64,000 bases of DNA, taken from the NCBI RefSeq assembly GCF_963678875.1, contig NZ_OY787457.1, forward strand, positions 1-64,000, in the 5' to 3' direction. Origin of the DNA: an uncultured Hyphomonas sp. GTDB taxonomy: Bacteria > Pseudomonadota > Alphaproteobacteria > Caulobacterales > Hyphomonadaceae. The notes below the pieces were generated by a model that did not search any database, was not told where the DNA came from, and saw only the letters and a list, made by a program, of their open reading frames with translations. Shown here in pieces: positions 1 through 10,271 of the stretch. The first letter of the stretch is position 1. Every line of letters begins with the position of its first letter. A program made the position numbers and the translations under genes.

Positions 1-1774
1 AGAACCAATAAAAAAGGCTCAAATTATTGCTCCCAAAAAAGGAAATCTCAATGTTTCAATTGAATCTGATGGATCAATTATTAATCCGAATATTGTAGAT
101 TTATCATTTTTGATAAATGGAACATTAGAGATGATTTATGTACACGAAGGAGATCGAGTAGAAGCAGGACAGAAGTTAGCAGAACTAGACACGAGAGATT
201 TAGAATTTGATTTACGAACAGCAGAGAGCGCTTTGCAAATTGCATATGCCAACTACACGGCAAAAACTGCAATTGCTTACCGATACTCAATTACGAGAAC
301 TTCAAAATAGCCTATCTTCACAACAAGATGAACTGGATTCCATCACTCGTAATGTAGATCAGACATTGCAACAATCCTTGGGACTCCCGGAATTGTGACA
401 CTTGATGTAACACTTCCTTCATTAGAAATCGTCTTACACGCAGCTGATACTGTATTATTAGTTGACATGCTTCACTCTGATGCATATCAAATTTTGTCCA
501 CAGTACACGATTCTGTTGGCATCAATAATGCAAAAAACATCTATATCGAATCACGAAGAAAATTAAATGAGTTGACTACTCAATAATCAATCGCAAGAAA
601 ACATAGATTCTGAAGAAATAATTCTTTTTCTAAAAGAAGTTCGTATTTTAGCACAAGAAAATACAGAACTTAATAGATCAGATCATTGCTGTTTTACGTA
701 CGGCAAATGCGACTTCTTTTATTTCTCAAACAAAAATTGATTCTGTAAGAAATGATTATTTCATCTGTCAAATAACAAGGTTTTGTCTGAATTAACTTCT
801 CTTACATCAGCTATTCAAAAAATTGAAACCGCATATTTAAATCAACAAGGACAAGGTTATTAGCGCAAAAAATGCTATTACAAAATTAGAGACACAGATG
901 GAAACGGCAATTGAGTCTGTAGAAGAAAAAAGAGATTTCAAAAAAAACTTCTCTATCCATTTTGTCAGCACAAATTACACAGGCTCAAATTAAAGTAGAT
1001 AAAGCAAAATATAATTTAGAAACTCGCAAAACTTTCGGCTCCAATTTCGGGAGAAATTATCCAAATTAATGGAAACGAAGGAGAGGCTATTAAAATTGAA
1101 TCAACAAGTTCAGATACGGCTTTTATCAAAATCCTTTCAGATTCAAACTTCACAACAGAGGTATATGTAGAAGAAATTGATATCGCACAAATTCAAAAAG
1201 ACCAAAAAGTGATTATTACATTAGATGCAATTCCTGATTTGGAACTAGAGGGAAAAGTGACATTCATCTCAAGTACAGCAACTAAATCGAGTTCTGGCGT
1301 AGTAACTTATCTAGTGCGAGTTGAGATTACAGATGATCAAGGAGCACAAATCAAAGAAGGAATGACAACATATGTGGAATTTCTGACTCAGGAAGCAGTA
1401 GATGCCATTCTCGTTCCAGTAGAAGCCGTAACAAATCGAGGACGAACATCAACGGTAACATTAGCAGATGGAAAAGAACGAGAAGTAATCGTAGGCGTTT
1501 CTGATGGAACAATGATAGAGATTATTTCTGGACTATCGATAGATGAAAATATTCTCGTCGGAGGTTCTCCTTTATCAATTGAAAAAAGACCTGAACGAAC
1601 TTTATCGACTGAAATGTTAGAGAAAATGAAAGAAGGAGGATTTACTGATCAAGAAATCGAAAAGGCAAAATCTGGAGAAATGACTAACGGAAATGAAAGA
1701 AAAAATGAAAGCATTAAGCCGGAGGATTTGGAGCTCCAAGAGTTCCTGGAATGGGTGGTGGACGAAAACGATAA
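1..1774 (+). CDS. MacA/HlyD-type membrane fusion protein, 5' truncated and frameshifted
   Basis: This is the periplasm-facing adaptor of an ABC exporter. It would link the inner-membrane MacB-like pump encoded just downstream to the exterior. The first lipoyl-like half (EGDRVEAGQKLAELD, near 148-192) and a long alpha-hairpin region are visible. They are followed by the second lipoyl half (APISGEIIQINGNEGE, about 1035-1090) and the beta-barrel domain from about 1140 to 1600. The signal anchor lies outside the window. The reading frame shifts several times between about 270 and 1050 and once more near 1710. After the last shift the protein ends GMGGGRKR-TAA at 1772-1774, 7 bases before the ATPase gene. 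The family is clear, but the cargo is unknown. Confidence 0.75.
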
Positions 1775-1781
1775 ATTTTAT

Positions 1782-2500
1782 ATGACAAAAAATACAACTG
1801 AAAGCGTAATCCAGATGCAGGGAGTCAAAAAATCTTATTGGCTTTCCAATGGCGTAGGAGTTCCCGTATTACATGGAATTGATTTAGATATAAAAAAAGG
1901 AGAATTCGTAGCACTGATGGGCGAATCTGGTGGAGGAAAATCAACATTGATGAACATTATTGGGTTTCTCCATCCTCTCGATGAAGGAATTTATTTTTCT
2001 TGAAGAAGAAAATTTAGGAGGGATTCAGGATGATTTTACGTTATCATTTATAAGGAATCGAAAAATTGGATTTATTTTTCAACAGTTTAATCTCGTAACA
2101 AAATTAACAGCATTAGAAAATGTAGCATTACCTGGATTTTATGCTGGTAAAGAACGACATGAACGTTTTGACAAAAAGCTCAAAAATTATTGGAAACGAT
2201 GGATATGGGAGACCGAACTCATCATAAACCAAGTGAATTATCGGGAGGACAACAACAACGGGTTTCAATTGCTCGTTCTTTGATTAATGACCCAGAATTT
2301 ATCCTTGCTGATGAACCAACTGGAGCATTAGATTCACAGACAGGAGAAGAAGTAATGAAACTTTTGACCAAATTCAAAGATAGAGGAAAAACTGTAGTAA
2401 TGGTGACACATGATCCACACAGTAGCAATGCATGCTGATAGAATCATTTTTTATGAAAGATGGACTCATACTTGATCATGATTATAAGCTAAAACATTGA
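1782..2500 (+). CDS. MacB-type ABC transporter ATPase subunit, frameshifted
   Basis: This is the nucleotide-binding subunit of a MacAB/LolD-like exporter. It starts at ATG 1782 (MTKNTTESVIQMQGV). Walker A reads GESGGGKST, where the family more often has GxSGSGKST. The Q-loop region reads FIFQQFNLV, the signature LSGGQQQRVSIARSL, Walker B FILADEPTGALD, and the H-loop VTHDPH. The frame is interrupted near 1998 (extra t), 2190 (extra a), 2420 (extra a) and 2447 (extra t). Removing those bases gives one continuous protein ending at TGA 2498-2500. It lies between the fusion protein and the permease, so the three form one operon. Confidence 0.85.
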
Positions 2501-3697
2501 AATACGAATTATTGATTATGGCATCAAAGTCTCTGCGATCAAATGGCGCACGAACATTGTTGTCAATGTTGGGTAATTGTGATTGAGTGTAGCAACCGTT
2601 ATTGCGGTAGTTGGAATTGGTGTGGGCGCAAAAAAAGCAATTGAAGCACAGTTTAAAAATTTATCAGTAAACAACGCTGATCGTTATGGGATCTGGTGGA
2701 AGAGGTGCTAGTACACACGGGTTGGGGAAGAAGGATGTTCCTTTCGTTTTAGGAAAAGCAGAGTTGATCAAAAAGGGAACAGCAATGGTTTCAGGAAGTT
2801 CAACTGTAACGTATGCCAAGGAAGAAGTTTCTGGAACAATAATTGGAGCACAATCAAGTATTTTCGATTTACAAAACTTGGAATTAGAATTTGGTCGATA
2901 TATTTACAAATGCTGAAGTGAGTTCAACGCGCAAATATAGCAGTAATTGGATGGAATAATGGCAGAAGAATTGTTTGATGAGATACCAAAAAATGCTGTT
3001 GGGAAAACGATAGCAATTGGGGTCTCGAAAGATCGAAATAATAGGAGTTTTAAAGGAAAATGGTTCAGGAATGGGAAACCTAAAATCCAGATAGTACAAT
3101 TTATATGCCATATAGTACTACGCAAGCACGAATACTAGGAAGGAATGCGCGAGTGATGTTAATGTTTCATGCACAAAATCCAGACGTAATTCCGCTCGCA
3201 CAGGATGAATTAAAACAATTATTGCGAGAAAATCACCGTTTACGAGATTCTGTAGATGATGATTTTCGAATTATGGATGCAGGATCGATGGTTTCAAGTG
3301 CGACAGAATCTACTGACACAATGTCGTTTTTACTTACTTCAGTAGCAATTATTGTACTTCTGGTTTCAGGAATTGGAATCATGAATGTAATGTTTGTAAC
3401 TGTTGCAGAACGAACCAAAGAGATTGGAATCATGAAAGCAATTGGTGCACGACAACAAGATATTTTATGTACAGTTCTTGTTTAGAAGCTATTGTATTAT
3501 CGATGGTGGGAGGATTAATAGGTGTTGTATTGGGATACAGTATCCTACCATTTTTAGGAGATTATGGCGCAACAATTTCAATTAACGGAGGTTTACTCGG
3601 ATTTGGATTTTCTGTAGTGGTAGGAATTATCTTTGGATTTGTACCAGCACTTCAAGCGAGTAAATTAGACCCCGTTGATGCACTAAGAAACGAATAG
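2497..3697 (+). CDS. MacB-type ABC transporter permease (FtsX fold), frameshifted
   Basis: This is the membrane subunit of the exporter. The N-terminus (MASKSLRSNGARTLLSMLG, then a hydrophobic VIGVATVIAVVGIGVG segment) is typical of the MacB_PCD family. A periplasmic domain follows, then an FtsX domain with three membrane segments from about 3330 to 3690, ending GFVPALQASKLDPVDALRNE-TAG. The start is either TTG 2497, overlapping the ATPase stop, or ATG 2518. The frame breaks near 2570, 2690, 2905, 3070 and 3480. This operon is followed by convergent genes, with only about 60 bases between. Confidence 0.8.
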
Positions 3698-3758
3698 ATT
3701 AGTGACTTTAAAACCTTGCTCTCTAAAATGAATAATCTCGATTTCATATATGAATCCT

Positions 3759-4277
3759 TTATAAGCGCTTGTGACTATTTTTAACTTCATTAATTATCCG
3801 AAGAAAATCTTCAGGATAAGAAATTCGACGTAAACAATATTCTCGATTTGCAAATACAAGTCGTACCGTTCCAAAATTAAAAATCCTTCCTAATAAACTT
3901 TTAGAGAAAGTTGCCGCTTCCACCTCTGGTAATATATATTGCTGAGTACTGGTTAAAAAAACACCTTGATGACACATCAGTAAATTATCTTCAAACCAAT
4001 AATAATTGAACATCCATTGAATAAATATGTGAAACGTAAGTGCAAACTGCAAAAATAAAATTACAAAAAAGAATTCTTCTTTAGCCGTTAGTGTAGTTAT
4101 TAAAAAACTTTCTTTCGGGGAAAAATCAATAAAAATTACTATAAATAGAAAAAATATGTCAGAAATGATCAATAATGAAAGCACCTGTAAAAACAAGGTT
4201 ACAGGATTTCTATAAATACGAATTATTTTTGGTTTCATATGAAAATTTCTCAAAAATATATGTTTCTCCTCCCCCAC
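3759..4277 (-). CDS. Membrane protein with bacterial PH-like (bPH2/YdbS-type) domain
   Basis: This protein of up to 172 residues has two hydrophobic segments (LFLQVLSLLIISDIFFLFIV and FFFVILFLQFALTFHIFIQW). They are followed by a domain typical of bacterial PH proteins (YYWFEDNLLMCHQGVFLTS, then a long strand-rich part with RIFNFGTVRLVF). The function of such proteins is not settled; they are membrane-anchored and often called YdbS-like. The start is uncertain: GTG 4277, TTG 4253 or ATG 4238. The strong Shine-Dalgarno run GGAGGAG at 4272-4266 lies inside the longest version and best fits the TTG. It is the only gene in this part with no clear frameshift. Confidence 0.6.
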   Translation of the reverse strand: MGEEKHIFLRNFHMKPKIIRIYRNPVTLFLQVLSLLIISDIFFLFIVIFIDFSPKESFLITTLTAKEEFFFVILFLQFALTFHIFIQWMFNYYWFEDNLLMCHQGVFLTSTQQYILPEVEAATFSKSLLGRIFNFGTVRLVFANREYCLRRISYPEDFLRIINEVKNSHKRL

Positions 4278-4300
4278 TAAAAAATTTTGTAAGGGAGGAG
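4266..4300. repeat. 8-bp inverted repeat overlapping the Shine-Dalgarno of the PH-domain gene
   Basis: CTCCTCCC at 4266-4273 and GGGAGGAG at 4293-4300 are perfect complements around a 19-base loop. On the minus strand, the second arm is the Shine-Dalgarno sequence of the PH-domain gene. The hairpin sits between the end of hsp20 and the start of the PH gene. It could hide the ribosome site, or act as a weak terminator for hsp20. Confidence 0.45.
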
Positions 4301-4348
4301 GACTAAAAATTATTTATTTAATTTTTTTTTATCTCAAGTAATTTTATC

Positions 4349-4794
4349 TTATTCTGTTTTTTCTTTGGGCACTAAAATCGTTAAAACCCCGTGTTTTGAA
4401 CTACATTCTGCTTTATCAAGATCAGCAGTTGAAGGGAATTGAACTTTTTGATAAAAACTTGCTGTTGATCGATCACTTCGAAGATATGTTCCTTTTTTAT
4501 CCTTTTCAGAAGAATCTTTTTTACCACTCAGAACTAAAAAATTATTTTCTATTTCAACTGAAACATCTTCTGGATCAAATCCTGGAAGTTCTACCTCAGT
4601 AATAAACTGATTCTCCTCTTTCTATTACATCCATAAGTGGAATCCATTGTGATTGAGTTCCCCAATCTGGTAAAAGAGAATTAGTAAAAAATGGAGACGG
4701 TTCCCAAAAATCTCCAAAAAAATTTCCCAAACTCGCGTCAAAAGGAGCGAGAGAATTTTGAGAAGGCCGATTGCCGGACAATTCTGCTACTCAT
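4349..4794 (-). CDS. Hsp20/alpha-crystallin family small heat shock protein, frameshifted
   Basis: This is an ATP-independent holdase chaperone. The variable N-terminus is rich in Phe, Ser and Pro (FDASLGNFFGDFWEPSPFF). After a frameshift near 4612 the alpha-crystallin domain begins: FITEVELPGFDPEDVSVEIE, then a strand with LRSDRSTASFYQKVQFP, and KHGVLTILVPKEKTE at the end. The conserved GVLT(I)xxPK motif is clear. The start is probably ATG 4794, with another shift a few codons in; a TTG at 4781 is in the later frame. The stop is TAA at 4351-4349. About 170 bases upstream are free of genes and probably hold its promoter. Confidence 0.75.
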
Positions 4795-4968
4795 TATGAA
4801 TAGGGTTAAGAAATAATAATCTAGCACTCTCGATATTAGACTGCTAAAAGTGAGAAGTCAAATTTTTTCGATAAAACTAAAAAACATTTCTATAAGCTAC
4901 TTAATCAAGAATAATGGTCTCAACTAGCAGAATAACTTAACTGCAATTATTTTTACCAAAATATATAT

Positions 4969-5531
4969 TTAGCAAAACGGATCATAGGCCCATTGCAGTA
5001 AAGCCTGTCTTTGTTTAGGACGACAAATATAAATTTCCCGGTTCACCAGTTTTTTAGTACTTGACCTCGATGTCTCGCAAATGCTCTCCAACGTTTTTAT
5101 TTGTCTTTCATCTAATGATGGATCTCTCCTCCCCAAATAATATCGACAGTACCACTGAAACCAGCCTCGAACATCTGGATCATTAGGAGTAATCCATCCA
5201 TTCTCTTGGCATACCTGAAGAGACTGACGAGATTTAATTTGAAAATAATTTTTATTTATATCCGATTTTTCTGGAGAAAGCTTATTCATAGCATTTTCAA
5301 ACCACTCTCGAGGAAATTCAGAAACACAATCATTAAGATATTTTCCTTCAAAAACTCCAAGCGCCAACATTTTATCCGGTGAAATGTTTGGCTGAAAATC
5401 AGGAGAAAAGTTTTTTCCAACAGGTTCGCCTAATTGGGTATTCAGTATCCAGACTGCATAGAATCTTCTACGAAAATTGTTTTTCCAGGAGTAAACCAGT
5501 TAAGTGATTTTGAATGAGAAATATCTATCAT
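4969..5531 (-). CDS. Conserved protein of unknown function (WFxWYxxYxxGRR motif)
   Basis: I recognise the sequence pattern but not a function. The protein would start at ATG 5531 (MIDISHSKSLNWFTPGKTI). It shifts frame once near 5450, then continues PDKMLALGVFEGKYLNDCV, EFPREWF, RGWFQWYCRYYLGRRDPS and finally CRPKQRQALLQWAYDPFC. The strongly conserved-looking aromatic and Cys/Arg positions suggest a compact, possibly nucleic-acid-binding fold with the cysteines near the C-terminus, but this is inference. It is about 187 residues long, lacks a signal peptide or membrane segment, and follows the tRNA-Trp gene on the same strand. Confidence 0.55.
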
Positions 5532-5710
5532 CACTCAACACTTTAAATTATCATCAAAAACTTGACCACATTTTATCTCGGTCATGCTTCAAACTTTTCA
5601 TTTTAAAAACTTACATACTTCAAAAAAACTCTGACATTCAATCGGGTGTCGGAGACTCGAATGGAGGGAGTATAGGTCTGGTATCTTTCTTTTTGACTTA
5701 CGAAAAGAAT

Positions 5711-5725
5711 CCTGAAATCATCAGG
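5711..5725 (-). terminator. Possible terminator after tRNA-Trp
   Basis: CCTGA and TCAGG flank a 5-base loop. On the minus strand the hairpin is followed by ATTCTTTTC. It lies 15 bases past the CCA end of the tRNA gene, where a terminator or processing hairpin is expected. The stem is short, so confidence is modest. Confidence 0.35.
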
Positions 5726-5739
5726 GTTCGATTCTTATC

Positions 5740-5813
5740 TGGCAGGCGCGGTAGGAATCGAACCCACGTCAAGGGCTTTGGAGACCCCTGTACTACCATT
5801 GTACGACGCGCCT
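5740..5813 (-). tRNA. trnW: tRNA-Trp, anticodon CCA
   Basis: The minus strand folds into a complete cloverleaf of 74 bases. The acceptor stem AGGCGCG pairs with CGCGCCT. The D arm is GTAC-AATGGTA-GTAC. The anticodon arm has loop CTCCAAA, with CCA at the anticodon position. The T arm is GTGGG-TTCGATT-CCTAC. The discriminator is G, and CCA is encoded in the DNA (5742-5740). CCA reads UGG, the ordinary Trp codon. Nothing here suggests a UGA-decoding tRNA. Confidence 0.93.
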
Positions 5814-5940
5814 GCATCGCTCGGGAACATTTTTCCCTCTTCGTAAAAACAACGAAGCTCCAAATAGCACGAGAATTGTACAAGCCAAAACGTGAAAATC
5901 AAGTTGCTTTTCGCGGAAACTGTCACTACAATCCTTATGC

Positions 5941-6037
5941 AATTTTCATTGAGAGGTGGCGAGAGGTACAACTTCACGACCCACCAGCAACCTGCCAACC
6001 GAATGGCAAAGGTGCTCCACTTGTACGGGATGAGGTT
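5941..6037 (+). promoter_or_regulatory. SAM-I-type riboswitch aptamer upstream of metK
   Basis: The conserved core is readable: GAGAGGTGG, then CCACCAGCAACCTGCC, then GGCAAAGGTGC and GGGATGAGG. P1 can form between TTTCAT (5943-5948) and ATGAGG (6030-6035) with two G-U pairs. P2 uses GGTGG and CCACC. P3 uses TGCC and GGCA around an 8-base loop. GTACAA near the P2 loop and TTGTAC near 6021-6026 are perfect complements, which could be the pseudoknot typical of the SAM-I clan. SAM-I, SAM-IV and SAM-I/IV share this core, and I cannot say which one this is. Its place just before metK, the enzyme that makes SAM, fits feedback control. Confidence 0.85.
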
Positions 6038-6042
6038 TCATG

Positions 6043-6068
6043 AAGTTGCGCCATTCGTAACTTTTTTT
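6043..6068 (+). terminator. Intrinsic terminator of the SAM riboswitch expression platform
   Basis: AAGTTGCG (6043-6050) pairs with CGTAACTT (6056-6063) around loop CCATT, with one G-U pair. It is followed directly by a run of T to 6068. It stands between the SAM aptamer and the metK start at 6074. This is the usual layout of a riboswitch that stops transcription when ligand is bound. No Shine-Dalgarno sequence is left between the T run and the ATG. Confidence 0.7.
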
Positions 6069-6073
6069 AAAAA

Positions 6074-7194
6074 ATGAAAACATTTTTCACTTCGGAATCA
6101 GTCACCGCCGGTCATCCAGATAAATTGGCTGACCAAATTTCTGACGCTATTTTAGATGAAATTTTAACACAAGATCCAGAAGCTCGTGGTTGCTTGTGAA
6201 ACATTGGTAAATACTGGACTCGTGATTGTCGCAGGTGAAATTACTACAAATTGCTACGTCGATGTGCAACATATTGCTCGACAAGTAATTTTGGACGTTG
6301 GATATGATTCTGCCGATGTTTGTTTTGATGGAAAAACATGTGCGATCCTCAATGCTATCGAAGAACAATCTCCTGATATTGCACTTGGTGTAAATACTGG
6401 TGGAGCTGGCGATCAAGGATTAATGTTCGGATTTGCGTGTGATGAAACGCCTGAATTAATGCCAATTCCTATTTCTTTGGCACATAAATTATCTACTCAA
6501 ATCACAAAAGTACGCAAAGATAAAACTCTCTCATGGTTGCGTCCTGATGGAAAATCTCAAATCACAATGGAATATAATGACGGTGTTCCTACGCGAATCG
6601 AAGCAGTGGTAATTTCAGCTCAACATAATCCGGAAATTGAATTAGAAAAATTACGAACAGAAATTAAAAAACACGTTATTGATCCTGTTTGTGGAAATTT
6701 GATTGATGAAAATACTAAATTTCATATAAATCCAACCGGACGATTTGTTATTGGTGGACCACAAGGAGATTGTGGAATGACGGGACGAAAAATTATTGTT
6801 GATACATATGGTGGATATGGTCGTCATGGTGGAGGGGGGGCTTTTAGTGGAAAAGACCCAAGTAAAACTGACCGAAGTGCTGCTTATGCAGCACGTTGGG
6901 TTGCAAAAAGTATTGTTGCAGCAGGACTTGCAAAAAAGTGTGAAGTTCAATTAGCGTACGCAATTGGTATAGCAAAACCTGTTTCTATTTATGTTGATGC
7001 ATTTGGAACCAGTGAAAAAACTGCAGAACAATTAGAAAATATTGTACGTAAAAATTTTGATCTCACTCCTGCTGGAATTATTGAAACATTACAACTAAAA
7101 CGGCCAATATATCGTGATACAGCTGTTTGTGGACAACTTCGGACGCACTGATATTAATTTCCCTTGGGAAAATCCTTTTCCACTGAAAAGTTGA
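6074..7194 (+). CDS. metK: S-adenosylmethionine synthetase, two frameshifts
   Basis: MetK makes S-adenosylmethionine from methionine and ATP. The N-terminal motif TSESVTAGHPDKLADQISDA, the GVNTGGAGDQG loop, the GGPQGDCGMTGRKIIVDTYGG phosphate-binding region, and GGGGAFSGKDPSKTDRSAAY are all present. The frame breaks near 6194 (extra g in CGTGGTTGC) and near 7131 (extra a). With both removed, the protein reads through to CGHFGRTDINFPWENPFPL and ends at TGA 7192-7194, the expected full length of about 373 residues. The start ATG 6074 directly follows the riboswitch terminator. Confidence 0.93.
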
Positions 7195-7225
7195 CCTAGA
7201 AGAGAAACTATTTACAATCCGGCAG

Positions 7226-8528
7226 ATGAATTTTGTACAAAGACCCATTAAGAAACCACGCAATAAAATGTCTCCAATCACAAAGGGAATTTTTCTTGGA
7301 ATTCTAATTGTGACTACATTTTGGGGAGGTGTCATAGCCGTTCAATCTGGACTACTTGGAGAAAAAGTTCGTCGAGTAATTTCATTAAATCCATTGAAAA
7401 CTGATTCAAATGGACATACCAATTTATTATTCCTCGGGGTTGCTGGAAAAAACTGAACAAGGGGGACATCTTTCAGACTCGATTATGATCGTTTCTATAA
7501 ACCCAGTGCGTCCTAGTATTTCTGTTTTAAGCTTGCCTCGAGATCTGTATATTTCATCAAAAGTAGGTGATCGAAAAATAAATGAAATATATGCTGCTGC
7601 ACAATATAAACACGGTGAGCCAAAAGGATTAGAAATTGTAAAAGACGCTATTTCAAAGTTTACTGGAATTGAAATTCATTATGGTGCAGTTGTCGACTTT
7701 GCATTATTTAGAGATAGCGTTGATTTACTTGGTGGAGTAGATGTATTCGTTCCACAGGATATAAATGATGAACATTATCCAGATGAAAACTTTGGATATC
7801 AAACATTTGTTATTCGTCGCGGACTACAACATCTGAATGGTGATATGGCATTAAAATATGCGCGAAGTCGAAAAACTACTTCTGATTATGATCGAGCAAG
7901 ACGTCAACAAGATTTAACACTCGCAATTCGACAAAAAATCGAATCAAATGGATGGGGTAGAAAATTCTCAGAAATTACGTGAATTCTATGATTTATTTCG
8001 ACGAAAAATAAATACTGATTTAGATCTCACAACACTTATGGCGTTGATTAAAATTGGAATGGGAATTGATTATGGAGATATCGTTTCTGCTGTATTAAAC
8101 GATGATCCAACACAAACGTGGAGGTCTTTTATATGCACCAGCTCGTGAATTTTATAATGGACAATTTGTTCTCTTGCCACAATCTATGGCAGACACACAA
8201 GCATTTCTTGATCTGGTTCTTCTCCATCCAGAAGTATTATTGGAAAATGCGCAAATTTCAGTATTGAATGGAACAGTCGAAGAAGGATTAGCAAGTAAAG
8301 CTGCCTCAAGATTACGTCGTCTTGGATTTCATGTAATTGAAATTGGAAACTATGAAACGGAGACTGGAAATGATGTGGCAACCACATTTCTTGAGTTAGC
8401 CCCAACGGCAAAAATTCCTGAAAGTAAAAATTTCCTAGAATCATTTTTTAATACTTCAGTTGTGCGTACTTCTGACAAGATTCCACCTGAAAGGCATGAT
8501 TGATATTCAACTCGTACTGGGAAATTAA
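7226..8528 (+). CDS. LCP family (LytR-CpsA-Psr) cell wall protein with LytR_C domain, frameshifted
   Basis: LCP enzymes attach glycopolymers to the cell wall from outside the membrane. An N-terminal anchor (KGIFLGILIVTTFWGGVIAV) is followed by the LCP domain: LLFLGVAGKTEQGG, LSDSIMIVSINP, LSLPRDLYI and the ALKYARSRK...DYDRARRQQ arginine motif. A LytR C-terminal domain follows (ISVLNGTVEEGLASKAASRL). One-base insertions at about 7450, 7957, 8118 and 8488 break the frame. Corrected, the protein ends DIQLVLGN-TAA at 8526-8528, about 430 residues. The gene lies 31 bases after metK and may be co-transcribed. Confidence 0.87.
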
Positions 8529-8566
8529 TTCTATTGCTAAATCTCTGAAGCAATGGCACAATTTTG

Positions 8567-9014
8567 ATGATGAAAAAATTATGTCTTATTCTCTTTTTCG
8601 GTCTGATCCTTTTGAATGGGAAAATTATCACACAAGTAGAAGCTGCAACTGATGCTCCTGACTGTAAACAAGGAGAATTTAATGCTGATTGTCTCTTCCC
8701 AACATGGCAAAGTGAAGAAAATCCAACACAATCTGAAGACGCTGTTGTTCAAGGTGTTATTGGAACAAATCATGATGGAGGATTTATTATGACGTATATT
8801 CCAACTATTATTGATATTCTTCTAAAATTTGTAGCTCCTATTGTCACAATCATGCTGATTTGGACAGGAGTACTTTTTGTTATTTCTCAAGGTGACGATG
8901 ATGGACTGAGGTAAAGCAAAAAACTTTTTTATATATTCCGTTATTGGAATCGCATTTATTGTACTCAGTTACTCAATACTAAAATTCATATATTTCTTGG
9001 TTGCTCGCGGATGA
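8567..9014 (+). CDS. Small exported protein with VirB2/TrbC-like pair of membrane segments
   Basis: The start is ATG 8567 or 8570. A signal peptide (LCLILFFGLILLNGKI...VEA) is followed by a short Cys-containing stretch (DCKQGEFNADCLFP). Two membrane segments come next (VAPIVTIMLIWTGVLFVIS and FIYSVIGIAFIVLSYSILKF) around the polar turn QGDDDGLRKAKN. An extra t at about 8912 breaks the frame in the turn. This topology is that of TrbC/VirB2-type pilins and of pilin-like proteins common in Patescibacteria. It is about 147 residues. Its stop overlaps the next gene, which ends with the same architecture. Confidence 0.6.
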
Positions 9015-10209
9015 AAAAAACTTAAAAATTCTCAATTGTATTCTCGGATTATTACTTGGATTGTTCCCTTCTCTGGTAAATGGGAAAAATGCTATTTGTG
9101 AGATGAAAGCTCCAGCATCATGTTATCGAGCAGTTGCTATTGCTAGTGGAACTGGACAACAAAGAAAAGAGGGAGGATCTGCTCCTCTGAAACATTGTAA
9201 AACAAGCGCTGACACAGATCGTTTATTTGGACTCAAAGATGGATCTGTACTCTCTGCTGTTAGTACTTCTTTAAACGTTGATGATGTTGCTACTAAATCT
9301 GGAATGAGAAAATTGCAACAAGCATTGTTGATTTCGTGTAAAGATCATCCAAACAAAAGCTGTGCACCAACTGATGGAGAAGAAGTTGCAGAAAATAATG
9401 CTAACCCGGTCAATGGAGCATTAAAAATAAAATGTAATCCAGATCTCTTAAGCGACGGAAAATATGGAATTTGTACGGCTGAAGCAGTTCGTCGATATAT
9501 AGAATATATAAAAGCAACAACAAAAAAATGTGATAGTGAAATAACAGTCACCCTAACTCCCCCTTCAGGAGATATTATTGAAAATAAAGATACTGTAATT
9601 GAGGTAGTAGCAACGAAAAGCGGAGATGTATATACCTGGGATAATAAAACCGAATTCACTACAAAAAAAATGGATTCTATTGTGCTTGAAAATGCTCATT
9701 TCACAGTAGTAGACCATGATGATATAGCAATAGATAATCAAGATATAACTGTAGGAACTCCTACTAAGATTTCAGGGAAATTTCCTGCTGGAGAAATAAA
9801 AAATAAAAGTAAATGAAGCTCCTGTAAAAGAAAAACCTGTTCTTAAGTCTGTATCAACCCCCGTTGTATTTGATGTAAAAAAATTAGAAAATCCGAAAAA
9901 TATTTCTTGTAAACAATTATTACCAAAATATCTCATCGGAGCTCGTTGTGACAATAAACTTCATGGAGACGCGCGCGATATTACGTATTGGATTCAAAGA
10001 TTTTCTGGACAAATTACCTTCTTTTATTGCAGCTTTCGCAATATTAATGATCGCATGGAATGCGTTTGGATTAGTAATGGCCTCTGGAGACAGTGATAAA
10101 ATCGCAACAATATAAAAAAGCTCTTATGTGGATAGGAATTGGACTTCTCCTTACTATATTGGCATATGTAATTGTGAAAACTATTATTTCACTCTCCTTT
10201 CTCAAGTAA
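9011..10209 (+). CDS. Cys-rich exported protein with C-terminal VirB2/TrbC-like membrane pair, frameshifted
   Basis: The likely start ATG 9011 overlaps the previous stop, and a frame change follows within a few codons. The signal peptide reads KILNCILGLLLGLFPSLVNG. The extracellular part carries about ten cysteines (for example SCKDHPNKSC and NISCKQLLPKYLIGARC). After shifts near 9810, 10010 and 10105, it ends with WIQRFSGQLPSFIAAFAILM, a segment near NAFGLVMASGDSDK, and WIGIGLLLTILAYVIVKTI. The stop is TAA at 10207-10209. The C-terminal membrane pair resembles the gene before, so both may belong to one surface or secretion apparatus. The function is inferred only from topology. Confidence 0.55.
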
Positions 10210-10271
10210 ATAAACGCAAGATTAAAAATAGTCACTATTTTTTAGTTTGATCTTTGTAGTTTGTAATTTAA

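Noticed and set aside
5645..5690. Second tRNA-like string (GGGTGTCGGAGACTCGAATGG)
   Set aside because: A T-loop-like TTCGAGT is present on the minus strand, but no complementary T stem, acceptor stem or anticodon arm can be formed.
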